Of a DNA stretch of 64,000 bases, positions 1 to 8,657 are shown piece after piece. A program made the translations under genes and the position numbers. Source of the DNA: CAYYFX01 sp964471155 (GTDB taxonomy: Bacteria > ARS69). The notes under the pieces were generated by a model that was not told the DNA's origin, ran no database searches, and saw nothing but the letters and a program-made list of their open reading frames with translations. The first letter of the stretch is position 1. Each line of letters starts with the position of its first letter. The stretch lies in contig CAYYFX010000006.1 of assembly GCA_964471155.1 (NCBI GenBank), positions 1-64,000 on the forward strand, written 5' to 3'.

Positions 1-66
1 GGAGGACCCGCCGGGGCCGGCGACGCGATCGCTCGCGGCTCCTCGCGGCTCCGCGCCCAGGCGCAT
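1..66 (-). CDS. possible next gene of the sugar-uptake operon, partial
   Basis: An ATG at 66-64 opens a frame (MRLGAEPRGAASDR...) that runs off the window edge without a stop. It lies 14 bases after the permease stop, with a GAGG about 8 bases upstream, and the operon continues in this direction. Only about 22 codons are visible, so the product cannot be named. In such operons a glycoside hydrolase is common here, but that is inference. Confidence 0.3.
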   Translation of the reverse strand, partial: MRLGAEPRGAASDRVAGPGGSS

Positions 67-80
67 CCCCCGTGGCCTCG

Positions 81-902
81 TCATCCCTTCACCGATCCCG
101 AAAGGATCCCGCGCACATAGCTCCTCTGGAACACGAGGAACACGACCACCGCCGGCAGGATCGTCACCACCGACCCGGCCATCATGAGCTCGGTATCCTG
201 CACGTGCTCCCCCACCAGCCCCGCAAGCGCGACCGGCAACGTGTACTTCGAGCCGTCCGTCAGGATGATGAGCGGCCACATGAAGTCGTTCCACGCGGAC
301 AGGAACGTGAACGTGGCCAGCGTCACCAGGATGGGCGCCAGCACCGGCACCACGATCGTGCCGAAGATCCGCGCCTCCCCCGCGCCGTCCACCCGCGCGG
401 AGTCCAGCAGCTCGTCCGGCACGGACAGCGCGTACTGGCGCACCAGGAAGATCCCGAACACGCTGGCCAGGTACGGGATCAGCGCGCCGACGTAGGTGTT
501 CACCAGCCCCGCCTCGCGCAGCAGCAGGAAGAGCGGCAGCATGCCCACCTGCGCCGGGACCACGAGCGCCATCGCCATCCCGCGGAAGAGCCGGTCGCGG
601 CCCGCGAACCGCAGCTTCGCGAACGCGTATCCGGCCATGGAGTTCACCAGGACCGAGCCCACGGTGGCGCCGAGCGTGATGATCGTGCTGTTCAGGAAGT
701 TCCGCGCCAGATCCAGCCGCGTGAACAGCGAGACGTAGTGCTCCAGCGTGGGCTGCGCCGGCCACAAGGGCGGCGGGAATGTGTTTGCCTCGCCCGCCTG
801 CATGAACGACGCCGCCACCATCCACGCCAGCGGCACCAGCGTGAGCCCGCCGAGCGCCACGAGCGCCCCGTGCAGCAGCACCGTCCGCACCGGTCGCCTC
901 AC
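81..902 (-). CDS. carbohydrate ABC transporter permease, MalG/UgpE type
   Basis: A 273-residue inner-membrane permease, the usual length for this family. The N-terminal membrane segment follows RRPVRTVLLHG. The EAA-type loop that docks the ATPase reads roughly DSARVDGAGEARIFGTIVVP, and the C-terminus ends in a hydrophobic segment plus YVRGILSGSVKG. The GTG start at 902 overlaps the stop of the partner permease by four bases (GTGA), which fixes the start against a longer open frame. With the upstream permease and binding lipoprotein it should form an importer for a sugar or oligosaccharide. No ATPase gene is in the window, so a shared MsmX-like ATPase or one beyond the edge is needed. Confidence 0.93.
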   Translation of the reverse strand: MRRPVRTVLLHGALVALGGLTLVPLAWMVAASFMQAGEANTFPPPLWPAQPTLEHYVSLFTRLDLARNFLNSTIITLGATVGSVLVNSMAGYAFAKLRFAGRDRLFRGMAMALVVPAQVGMLPLFLLLREAGLVNTYVGALIPYLASVFGIFLVRQYALSVPDELLDSARVDGAGEARIFGTIVVPVLAPILVTLATFTFLSAWNDFMWPLIILTDGSKYTLPVALAGLVGEHVQDTELMMAGSVVTILPAVVVFLVFQRSYVRGILSGSVKG

Positions 903-1789
903 GACGCCCGCCTCCCTGCCCGCATCTGCACGAGCGCCCCGACCAGCGTGACCGCGAGCAGCAGCATGGACAGCGTGGACGCCACGCCCATGCGCCACCA
1001 CCGGAAGCCCTCCTCGTACATCAGGAGCACCAGGCTGCGCGTGCTCCCGAGCGGCCCGCCCTGCGTCATCACGTACGGCTCGGCGAAGATCTGGAAGTAC
1101 CCGATCATCGTGGTGATGCCCACGAACAGGAACACGGGGGCGAGACCCGGCACCGTGACGTGCCGGAACCGGTGCACGGCGCCCGCTCCGTCCACCGCGG
1201 CGGCCTCGTGCAACTCGGCGGGGATGCTCTGCAGGCCGGCCACGAAGATGAGCATGTTGTAGCCGAAGTTCTTCCACGTCGCGAGGAGGATGATCCCGGG
1301 CATCGACCACGCGGGATCCCCCAGCCAGTCCACCGGCGGGATGCCGACCCGGTCCAGCCCCAGGTTCAACAGCCCGTAACGCGGGTGGTACAGGTACCGC
1401 CACACGATCGCGACCGCCACGAGCGTGGTCACCACCGGCGCGAAGTACACGGTGCGGAAGAGGCCCTTCGCGCGCACGAGCTTCGCGTTCACCAGCATGG
1501 CCGCGGCCAGGGACACGGCGACGTTCAGCGGCCCGCCCACGAGGACGAAGTACAGCGTGTTGCGCAGCGCGCCCCAGAACGCGCCGTCGCCCAGCACGGC
1601 CGCGTAGTTCCCGAGGCCCACGAAGCGCGCGGTGGACGGATCCGCGATGGCGTAGATGTCGAAGTCCGTGAAGCTGAACAGGAGCCCGGCCGCCACCGGC
1701 AGCGCGAAGAACACGCCGATCAGTCCGAGCGCCGGCGCCAGGAAGCCCCAGGCCGCGCGCGCCTGCCGCCGCTCCAGCGACACGCTCAC
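899..1789 (-). CDS. carbohydrate ABC transporter permease, MalF/UgpA type
   Basis: A 296-residue permease with about six membrane segments, the first being WGFLAPALGLIGVFFALP. The EAA loop reads LHEAAAVDGAGAVHRFRHV, with the conserved EAA and G. The GTG start at 1789 shares GTGA with the stop of the binding-protein gene. It is the heterodimer partner of the downstream permease, and the order binding protein, MalF-type, MalG-type is standard for CUT1 importers. The glucanase gene at the head of the operon makes a beta-glucan oligosaccharide the most reasonable substrate; this is inference from context. Confidence 0.94.
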   Translation of the reverse strand: MSVSLERRQARAAWGFLAPALGLIGVFFALPVAAGLLFSFTDFDIYAIADPSTARFVGLGNYAAVLGDGAFWGALRNTLYFVLVGGPLNVAVSLAAAMLVNAKLVRAKGLFRTVYFAPVVTTLVAVAIVWRYLYHPRYGLLNLGLDRVGIPPVDWLGDPAWSMPGIILLATWKNFGYNMLIFVAGLQSIPAELHEAAAVDGAGAVHRFRHVTVPGLAPVFLFVGITTMIGYFQIFAEPYVMTQGGPLGSTRSLVLLMYEEGFRWWRMGVASTLSMLLLAVTLVGALVQMRAGRRAS

Positions 1790-3066
1790 GACGTCCCGTC
1801 CCCGCGCGTCAGCAGCCAGCGCCGCTTCTCCAGGATCCGCGCCGCGTCCTCGTCCAGCCGGCGCAGCGCCTCCGCCGGGGTCGCGCCGCCGCGGACCGCC
1901 AGCTCCGTGCGCTCCTGCACGCGCGCCGCGATCTGCTCCCACTCCGGCACCTTCGGCGTGGGCACGACGTGCTCGAGCTGCCGGCGGAACGCCGCGATGC
2001 GCGGCGCCGACAGCACCGGATCGTTCCACGCCGCCACGCGCGCGGGCAGGTCCCCGGTGAGCGCGTAGAACCGCACCTGCACCTCCGGCCGCGACAGGTA
2101 GCGCAGCAGTCGCCACGCCTCCTCCTTGTGCCGCGATCCGCGGTACAGGACCAGGCTGGACCCGCCCGCCAGCGACACCCCGCTCTCCGCGCCGTCCGGT
2201 CCCGGCAGAGGCGCCGTGGCCCACGCGTCCTGCAGCTCCGCCGGCAGCCGCCGCTCGAACTCGCCCAGGTTCCACGGCCCCGTGATGTACATGCTGAACG
2301 TGCCGCGCGCGAATTCCTGGTACACGTTCGCCACCTCGGTGTTCGCCACCGGCGGCGCCAGCCCGCTCTCGTACAGATCCAGCAGCCAGTCGAACGCGCC
2401 GGCGAACGCCGGCTGCGCGAACGCTCCGCGCGTGGCCCGATCCCCGAGGAGCGGCGACCCGTTCTGCAGTCCGAGGATCACCGCCGGATGCCACTCGTTC
2501 AGCGGCAGCAGGATGGCGTACCGCTCCGGGCCCATCTCGCGCTTCACCGCCTCCATCGCCGCGCGCCATCCCGCCCACGTGCCCGGGATCGAGTCGTACC
2601 CCGCGCGCGCGAGCACGTCCGACCGGTAGAAGAGCACGCGCGTGTCCACGTACCACGGCACGCCGTACGCCTCGCCGTCGATCACGTTCGTGTCCCAGAT
2701 GCCGGGGAAGAACTCCGCGCGCGCCACGTCGGGCGCCTCCGCCACCCGCGCCGACAGCGGCTCCAGCGCCCCGAGCGCGGCGAACTCCGCCACCCACGTG
2801 TTCCCGAGCTGCGTGAGGTCCGGCATGGACCGCCCCACGAACCCGGTGAGCAGCTTCTCGTGCGCGGCGGTCCAGGGGACCTGCTGCACGATCACGCGCA
2901 CGTCCGGGTTCTCGCGCTCGAAGTCGTGCACGAGTTCCTGGACGACCTCGCCCTCGCGCCCCATCGCCCAGAAGCGGATCACGGTGCGCTCGTCCCGCCC
3001 GCCGCCGCAGGCCACCGTTCCCAGGAGCCCCGCGAGCAGCAGCGCGGCGGCCCGCGCGGAGCGCAT
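1786..3066 (-). CDS. extracellular sugar-binding lipoprotein (family 1 SBP)
   Basis: A 426-residue solute-binding protein. The N-terminus MRSARAAALLLAGLLGTVAC is a lipoprotein signal with acceptor Cys20, although the -3 residue (Thr) is not ideal. The mature part starts with TVIRFWAMGREGE and shows the usual family 1 landmarks: FERENPDVRV, a region near GVPWYVDTRVLFYRSDVL and a tryptophan-rich ligand lobe. It should capture oligosaccharide in the periplasm and deliver it to the two permeases. The ATG at 3066 overlaps the glucanase stop by one base (TGATG), so the two are coupled. Confidence 0.92.
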   Translation of the reverse strand: MRSARAAALLLAGLLGTVACGGGRDERTVIRFWAMGREGEVVQELVHDFERENPDVRVIVQQVPWTAAHEKLLTGFVGRSMPDLTQLGNTWVAEFAALGALEPLSARVAEAPDVARAEFFPGIWDTNVIDGEAYGVPWYVDTRVLFYRSDVLARAGYDSIPGTWAGWRAAMEAVKREMGPERYAILLPLNEWHPAVILGLQNGSPLLGDRATRGAFAQPAFAGAFDWLLDLYESGLAPPVANTEVANVYQEFARGTFSMYITGPWNLGEFERRLPAELQDAWATAPLPGPDGAESGVSLAGGSSLVLYRGSRHKEEAWRLLRYLSRPEVQVRFYALTGDLPARVAAWNDPVLSAPRIAAFRRQLEHVVPTPKVPEWEQIAARVQERTELAVRGGATPAEALRRLDEDAARILEKRRWLLTRGDGTS

Positions 3067-4562
3067 CACGGCGCGGCGGCCGCGCTGTCGAGCCAGCCGC
3101 CGCGGAACCCCGCGGCCGTCAGCCCGCGCACGAGGTGGGGATTGCGCCGCATCGTGTCCCACACGAGTCCGGTGCGGTGGTTCTCGATCATCGCGAGGAT
3201 CGGTCCCTGGTCGATGCCCAGGTAGTCCGTGTCGAACCAGCCGAGCTCCGGATCCACCGCGCCGTGCTGCACCGGCACGTCCAGGCGGAACGTGGGGTTG
3301 AGCGCGTCGAGGAATCCGTACCGTCCGTACAGGCGCTCGCCGTAGGTCGCGCGCATCGAGACCAGCGCCGGCAGCACGAGATCGGGCGCGAACGGCAGCG
3401 AGGCGGCGGCGGCGGACGGGCAGATCGTGCCGTCGTCATTGACGTACGTGAACGACGCGCCGCGCGCCCAGTACGTCTCGAAGCGGCGCTCGCGCCCGTC
3501 GATCTCGAACGTGCCGGCCACCGGTCCGTCGCACGCCGTGAGTCCCCAGAGCAGCGGACCGTAGTCCCGGAAGCCGTGCGGGTTCGCGACCGCGTACGCG
3601 TGCTGCGCCAGGACCGCGCGGCGCGAGTTCTCGAAGTAGTCCAGGCCGCGCTCCTCACCGAACGCGTCGCGGATGCCGCGGAAGTCCACCCACACGTGCG
3701 TGTACTGGTGCCCGAAGAGCGGCGGGAACCCCAGGTGCTCCTGCCCGCCGAACGTCCCCCAGCGGTAGCCCTTCGTCCACGCGCCCCACGCGTCCGCGTC
3801 CGCGCGATGCACCGGCGCCGCGAGCGCGACGAGGTACAGGATCATCGCCTCGCTGTACCCGCCCCAGTCGTACGGCAGGAACCCGTCCACCGGATCCCAG
3901 CCGTGCCCGATCATCGGCGCGCGCGGCGACGCCCACGCCCAGTCCGCCCGCGCGAACAGTGTGTCGGCGACCGCGCGCACCGCGGCCTCCGCGGGATCGT
4001 CCGCGTCGAAGTACGACTGGCAGAACAGCGCCCCGGCCAGGAGCAGCGCCGTGTCCACCGTGGACAGCTCCACGTCCTCGAAGCGGAGCCCCGTGTCCAT
4101 GTGCACGAAGTGGTAGTACAGCCCGCGGTACCCGGCGGCGCCGGACGGCGAGTCGTCCTGCGGCGCGTCCCGCAGGAACTCCAGCGTGGCCAGCGTGCGC
4201 TGCGCCGCTTCCGCCCGCGACACCCAGCCGCGCTCCGCGCCGATCGGGTACGCCGTCAGCGCGAAGCCCGTGGCCGCCACGCTGGCGAAGGACTCGGTGG
4301 GCCACCGGTCGGGCGCGAGGCCGGTGACCGGATGCGCCTGCTCCCAGAAGAAGCGGAAAGTCCGCTCTTGCAGGTCATCGAGGAACGCGGTTTCGTCGGC
4401 GGAAGCCGCGGGCGTGGCGGGCGCGGTGCCGGAGGACTCCGGCGCACGGGCGCAGCCGGCGGCGGCGACGAGCAGCGCGGTGGCCGCCGCGGCCGGCGCC
4501 ACGAGCCGCCCGCTGCGCTTGTCCGGCACGACACGGCTCGGCGAGACTCGGATTCGGGACAT
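3066..4562 (-). CDS. GH144-like endo-beta-1,2-glucanase / glucoamylase-domain lipoprotein
   Basis: A 498-residue protein with a lipoprotein signal ending LLVAAAGC (Cys37), so it is probably anchored in the outer membrane or periplasm. The remainder resembles the COG5368 'glucoamylase' family reclassified as GH144 (endo-beta-1,2-glucanase): ERTFRFFWEQAHP at the start, TGFALTAYPIGAERGW, HFVHMDTGLRFEDVELSTVDTA, GWGGYSEAMILY-type acidic segments, GLTACDGP near the middle and a DQGPILAMIENHRTG motif at the end. Known members cut linear beta-1,2-glucan to sophorooligosaccharides. First gene of the operon; its product would be the natural ligand of the importer. Substrate is inferred; the fold family is quite clear. 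Confidence 0.8.
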   Translation of the reverse strand: MSRIRVSPSRVVPDKRSGRLVAPAAAATALLVAAAGCARAPESSGTAPATPAASADETAFLDDLQERTFRFFWEQAHPVTGLAPDRWPTESFASVAATGFALTAYPIGAERGWVSRAEAAQRTLATLEFLRDAPQDDSPSGAAGYRGLYYHFVHMDTGLRFEDVELSTVDTALLLAGALFCQSYFDADDPAEAAVRAVADTLFARADWAWASPRAPMIGHGWDPVDGFLPYDWGGYSEAMILYLVALAAPVHRADADAWGAWTKGYRWGTFGGQEHLGFPPLFGHQYTHVWVDFRGIRDAFGEERGLDYFENSRRAVLAQHAYAVANPHGFRDYGPLLWGLTACDGPVAGTFEIDGRERRFETYWARGASFTYVNDDGTICPSAAAASLPFAPDLVLPALVSMRATYGERLYGRYGFLDALNPTFRLDVPVQHGAVDPELGWFDTDYLGIDQGPILAMIENHRTGLVWDTMRRNPHLVRGLTAAGFRGGWLDSAAAAP

Positions 4563-4590
4563 GGCCGTCCAGGGCGAGCGTTCGACCGCG

Positions 4591-4619
4591 ATTCTAGGTT
4601 CCCCCCCCGCACGCGCAAA
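4591..4619 (-). promoter_or_regulatory. putative promoter of the glucanase operon with a C8/G8 tract in the spacer
   Basis: On the minus strand a good -10 (TAGAAT, 4596-4591) is preceded by TTGCGC at 16 bases or TTTGCG at 17 bases. The spacer contains eight G in a row (plus-strand C8 at 4601-4608). The predicted transcription start lies about 23 bases before the ATG at 4562. The location between two divergent genes fits. Slippage in the tract would change -35/-10 spacing. Confidence 0.5.
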
Positions 4620-4631
4620 GGGATTCCTGCC

Positions 4632-5564
4632 GTGAAAACGAGGCCGCTGTTTTCACCGCGGGTTCTCGTGCGAATCGCCGTCTATCTCGCCGTGATCGCG
4701 GTACTCTTCGTCGTGCGCGGTCGGCGGGACCCTTCGCCGCCGCCGGACGGACGCGCGCCCGCCGACCCGGCGTTGATCGTGGCGGGCGCGTCGCTGGCGC
4801 CGCGGCTCGTGCCGGCATGGTCCGCGGCCTGGGCACGCGACTACCCGACCCCGGTGACCGCGCAGCCGGGCGGGACGACCCACGCGCTGGAGGCGCTCCT
4901 GTCGGGACGGGCCGACGTGGCGCTCCTCACGCGCCCGCCGACGGCGGACGAGAACGCGTTCCTGCCGGGAGCGCCGGAGGACACGCTGCCGTGCTATCCG
5001 GTGGCCTATGCCGCGCTGCTCGTCCTGCAGCGCGCGGCGGGCGGGCGCACGGCCGTCTCGTGCGGGGAGCTGCGCGCGATGCTGGACGGCCCGCCGCGGG
5101 AGGGCGAACGGCTGTGGATCGCGGACCCGAACCTCGGCTGGTGGGACGCGCTGCGCGCCTCGCTGGACCTGCCGCCCGCCCCCGGCCCGTCCGGGAGCGT
5201 GCGCTTCCTCGCGGACGCCGCGGCGGTCGGCCAGGCCACGGCGGACGACCCGGGGTCGCTCGGGGTCGTCTCCTCCCTCGCGTGGACGACGCGCCCGGAC
5301 GTCATCGCGCTGCCGGTCCGGCCCGACGGCGCGGGCGCGCCGGTCGTCCCGTCGGATGCGTCCGTGGCGGAGGGCCGGTACCCGCTGGCGCATCACCTGT
5401 GGGCCGCCTGCCGGCCGGGCGCGCGCGGGGCCGCGGCCATGTTCGTCACGTACCTGACGAGCGCGCGCGGGCAGCGGCTCGTGGAGCGCGAGGGGTTTCT
5501 CCCGGCACGACGCGTGGCGCGGGAGGTATATTTGACCACCCCTTCGTCGCCGCCGTCGCCCTGA
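4632..5564 (+). CDS. membrane-anchored PstS-like substrate-binding protein
   Basis: A 310-residue protein with a PBP-like (PstS family) domain. The GTG start at 4632 follows AAAGGGA at 8 bases. Residues about 10-27 form one hydrophobic segment without a lipobox or clear cleavage site, so the protein is probably tethered to the inner membrane facing the periplasm. The domain shows LIVAGASLAPRLVPAWS, GGTTHALEALLSGRADVALLTR-like and GVVSSLAWTTRPDV stretches typical of phosphate-type binding proteins. There is no PstC, PstA or PstB nearby. The TPR gene follows after 20 bases, and ExbB/ExbD/TonB after that, so it probably works with the TonB complex, perhaps passing a ligand or sensing it. The ligand is unknown. 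Confidence 0.75.
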   Translation: MKTRPLFSPRVLVRIAVYLAVIAVLFVVRGRRDPSPPPDGRAPADPALIVAGASLAPRLVPAWSAAWARDYPTPVTAQPGGTTHALEALLSGRADVALLTRPPTADENAFLPGAPEDTLPCYPVAYAALLVLQRAAGGRTAVSCGELRAMLDGPPREGERLWIADPNLGWWDALRASLDLPPAPGPSGSVRFLADAAAVGQATADDPGSLGVVSSLAWTTRPDVIALPVRPDGAGAPVVPSDASVAEGRYPLAHHLWAACRPGARGAAAMFVTYLTSARGQRLVEREGFLPARRVAREVYLTTPSSPPSP

Positions 5565-5584
5565 GGTTCTTCCGGAGGGTCTCC

Positions 5585-7405
5585 GTGCCCGCTCGCCGCG
5601 TCGCGCTCGCCGTCCTTCTTGCCGTCCTTCTCGCCGCGGGTCTGGCCGCGTCCGCGCACGCCGCGCCGCGCACGTACGGCATCGACGAGGATCCGCTCCG
5701 CCTCGGCGCGAAGGCGCTGGAGAAGGGCGAGCTGGCGAAGGCCGCGGAGCACTTCCGCGAGGCGATCGCCGCGGAGTACAAGGTGCCCTTCGCCACGCTC
5801 GGGCTCGCGGACGTTGCGTCGCGCGAGGGGCGCGCCGCCGAGGCGGAGACCCTGTACCGGGACGCGATCCGCGCGCGACGCGCGGAGGGCGCGGAGCTGC
5901 CCGAAGCGAACGCGCGGCTCGGTCTGCTGCTCCTGCGCGCGGGCAACGCCCCGGAGGCCGCGGCGGAGTTCGACGCGGCCCTCGCCGCGAAGCCGGACCT
6001 CTGGGAAGCGCAGTACGGACGGGCGCGGCTCGCCCTGGATGCGGGGGACACGGCCACCGCGAATGCGCTGCTGGCGAACGGGGCGAAACGGAAGGGCGCC
6101 GCCGAGGGGGAGGATCTGTACCACCACGGCCGCGCGCTCGTGCGCTTCGCGGAGAGGGACTTCGCCGCCGCGGAGCTGGAGGCGCGCGAGGCGATCGCGC
6201 TCGATCCCGACGTGCCGGAGTACGCGGCGCTGCTCGGCCGCATCTACGAGGCGCGCGGCACGCCGGCCATGGCCATCGACGCCTACGAGCGGATGCTGGC
6301 CGCCCCGGGCAGCAGGCCCACCGCGCCCGTGCTGCACACGCTCGGCCGGCTGTACGCGCGGGAGTCCCGCTGGAACGACGCGCGCGACGCGTACGTGCGC
6401 GCCGTGGAGGCGGACTCCACGTTCGGGCCCGCGCTGAAGGACCTCGCGGACGTGTTCCGGCTCGGCAAGCAGCACGAGCGCGCCGCGCGCACGTACCTTC
6501 GCTACGTGGCGGCGCATCCGGAGGACGCGGAGGCGCTGGCGGGTCTCGCGGGGTCCTACCGCGAGCTCGGGCAGGTCGGGCCCGCGTTCGAGGCGGCGGA
6601 GCGCGCCGTCGCCGTCGCCCCGGAGAGCGAGGCCGCGCGCAAGGAGCTGGTCCGCGCCGGCGTGCGTTCCCCGGACCCCGCGCAGCGCGCGCGCGCCGTG
6701 GAGACGGCGGCCGGCCTGCCGGACTCCACCGCGTGGGACGCCGCCGATCTCACCGCGCTCGCGTCCGCGCAGATGGACGCCCAGGCGAACGACGCCGCGC
6801 GCGCCAGCCTGGAGCGTGCGCTCGCCGCCGAGCCGGAATCCGCGGACGCGTGGTACCACCTCGGCCTGCTCGAGATGCGGGAGAGCCGTCCGGACTCCGC
6901 GGTCGCCGCGCTGCAGCGCGCGGCGGCGGCCCGCGCGGACTCCCCGCTCATCCATCTGAACCTCGGGATCGCGCTGTACCAGGCCCGCCGCCTCGGGGAC
7001 GCCATCCCGTCCTTCCGCGCCGCGCTCGCGCTGCGCCCGGAGCTCACCGCCGGCCGCCTCCTCCTGGCGCAGGCGCTGGCCGCGTCGGACTCCCTCCGCT
7101 CCGCCGAGGCGGAGTACGGGCAGGTGCTCGCCGCGGAGCCGGGGAACGCGAAGGCGCTGCGCGGGCTGGGCTTCTGCCGCATCCGGCGCGCGGACTATCG
7201 CGGCGCGGCCGACGCGTACGAGGCCGCCGCGCGCGCCGAGCCGGGCAACGCGGACGCGTGGGCGGGGCTGGGCAACGCGCGGCTGGGGCTGCAGGATTGG
7301 GACGGTGCCGAGCAGGCGTTCGGCCGGGCGAAGGCCATCGATCCGTCGAATCCCACGCTGGTCAAGGGCATGGAACTGCTGGAGAAGTCGAAAGGCTCCG
7401 GATGA
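5585..7405 (+). CDS. secreted TPR-repeat protein of the TonB cluster
   Basis: 606 residues. GTG start with GGAGGG at 5574-5579, five bases upstream. The signal peptide (VALAVLLAVLLAAGLAASAHA) is cleaved before about residue 28. The rest is an almost continuous TPR superhelix of roughly 14-15 units, alanine-rich as expected at this GC. It sits between the binding protein and ExbB, on the same strand, so it is likely a periplasmic scaffold of the same system. TPR proteins accompany ExbBD/TonB sets in several phyla, but no specific activity can be read from the sequence. Confidence 0.85.
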   Translation: MPARRVALAVLLAVLLAAGLAASAHAAPRTYGIDEDPLRLGAKALEKGELAKAAEHFREAIAAEYKVPFATLGLADVASREGRAAEAETLYRDAIRARRAEGAELPEANARLGLLLLRAGNAPEAAAEFDAALAAKPDLWEAQYGRARLALDAGDTATANALLANGAKRKGAAEGEDLYHHGRALVRFAERDFAAAELEAREAIALDPDVPEYAALLGRIYEARGTPAMAIDAYERMLAAPGSRPTAPVLHTLGRLYARESRWNDARDAYVRAVEADSTFGPALKDLADVFRLGKQHERAARTYLRYVAAHPEDAEALAGLAGSYRELGQVGPAFEAAERAVAVAPESEAARKELVRAGVRSPDPAQRARAVETAAGLPDSTAWDAADLTALASAQMDAQANDAARASLERALAAEPESADAWYHLGLLEMRESRPDSAVAALQRAAAARADSPLIHLNLGIALYQARRLGDAIPSFRAALALRPELTAGRLLLAQALAASDSLRSAEAEYGQVLAAEPGNAKALRGLGFCRIRRADYRGAADAYEAAARAEPGNADAWAGLGNARLGLQDWDGAEQAFGRAKAIDPSNPTLVKGMELLEKSKGSG

Positions 7406-7472
7406 GGCGTCCTCCCACGACGCGGCTCGCCGGGCGGAACATCGCGCAGGACCACGAGAGGAGTCTGTCCGC

Positions 7473-8189
7473 ATGAAGAGCTGGGTGCTCGTCCCGATCT
7501 TCCTGGTGTCGCTGGCCGTGTCCTGGCTGATCTGGGACAACTCGCCCGAGTACATCAAGCAGGGCGGGCCGCTGCTGGTGCTCGGCCTCACCTGCTTCTT
7601 CCTCGTGATCACGTTCTGCGTGGAGCGGCTCGTGGTGCTGTGGCGCGCCGGCGGCCGCGGCAGCGTGTCGTCCTTCGTGCGCAACCTGAAGGACTCGGTG
7701 ACCGGCGGCGAGCTCGCGACCGCCATCGAGGCGTGCAAGCGGCAGGGCGGCAGCCTCGCGAACATCGTGGGCGCGGGGCTCTCGCGGTACCACCTGCTGG
7801 AGCGGGCCGGCGCGAACGGCAAGGAGAGGATCGAGGAGACGCGCCGGGCCATCGCCGAGGCGAGCGCGCTGGAGACGCCGCACCTGGAGCGGAACCTCAC
7901 CGCGCTGTCCACGCTCGCGTCCATCGCCACCCTGCTGGGCCTGCTGGGCACCACGATCGGAATGATCCGCTCGTTCCGTGCCATGTCGCACGCGGGCGCG
8001 CCGGACGCCACGCAGCTCGCGCTCGGCATCTCCGAGGCGCTCGTGAACACGGCGCTCGGCCTCACCACCGCCATCCTCGGCACCGTGCTCTACAACTACT
8101 TCACCACGCGCGTGGACGGGTTCTACAACCGCACCGAGGAGACCGCCTACGAGGTCGTGCAGCTCCTCGAGCACCGCAAGGGGGCGTGA
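7473..8189 (+). CDS. exbB: ExbB/TolQ-type proton channel subunit
   Basis: 238 residues. ATG at 7473 after GAGAGGAG. An N-terminal membrane segment (VLVPIFLVSLAVSWLI) and a second (LLVLGLTCFFLVITFCVERL) are followed by a cytoplasmic part. The conserved channel region is LSTLASIATLLGLLGTTIGMI and ISEALVNTALGLTTAILGTVLY, the hallmark of MotA/TolQ/ExbB. It forms the pentameric proton channel that drives ExbD and TonB. Followed by exbD after three bases. ExbB is preferred to TolQ because two ExbD and a TonB follow and no TolA or Pal is present. Confidence 0.93.
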   Translation: MKSWVLVPIFLVSLAVSWLIWDNSPEYIKQGGPLLVLGLTCFFLVITFCVERLVVLWRAGGRGSVSSFVRNLKDSVTGGELATAIEACKRQGGSLANIVGAGLSRYHLLERAGANGKERIEETRRAIAEASALETPHLERNLTALSTLASIATLLGLLGTTIGMIRSFRAMSHAGAPDATQLALGISEALVNTALGLTTAILGTVLYNYFTTRVDGFYNRTEETAYEVVQLLEHRKGA

Positions 8190-8192
8190 CCC

Positions 8193-8657
8193 GTGGCCGG
8201 CGCGAGGCCGCGCGCGGGCGTCCGCATCGACATGACCGCCATGGTGGACGTGGCGTTCCTGCTGCTCATCTTCTTCATGTCCACCACGCAGTTCCGCCCG
8301 CCGGAGCAGGTGTCCGTCACGCTGCCGCTGTCGGACTCCGAGATCCACGTGCCGGAGACCTCCACCATCGTGATCACGGTGAACAAGGAGGGACGCGTGT
8401 ACATCTCCAGCGAGAAGGGAACGGATGCCGTGGAGGTGGACGCGGCGAACGCGCTCGACGCGGTGGTGACCTGGCGGAGGCGGAACCCGGCGGCCGTGGT
8501 GGTGGTGAAAGGGGACAAGGACGCGTCCTTCGGCGTGATCTCGGACGTGATGAACACGCTGGCCGAGGCGAAGACCCCGCGCTTCAACCTGATGACCGAC
8601 CTCCGGCGCAAGCCGCTCGGCTCGGCGGACGCGGGTCCGGGAGGCGGCAATGGCTGA
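8193..8657 (+). CDS. exbD: ExbD/TolR-type biopolymer transport protein (first copy)
   Basis: 154 residues with a GTG start three bases after exbB. A short basic N-terminus leads to RIDMTAMVDVAFLLLIFFM; the aspartate in the membrane segment is the proton-carrying residue conserved in ExbD. A periplasmic domain follows with the usual VITVNKEGRVYIS and VVVKGDKDASFGVISDVMNTL stretches. The last eight bases overlap the second exbD. Paired, non-identical ExbD copies are common in FCB-type operons. Confidence 0.93.
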   Translation: MAGARPRAGVRIDMTAMVDVAFLLLIFFMSTTQFRPPEQVSVTLPLSDSEIHVPETSTIVITVNKEGRVYISSEKGTDAVEVDAANALDAVVTWRRRNPAAVVVVKGDKDASFGVISDVMNTLAEAKTPRFNLMTDLRRKPLGSADAGPGGGNG

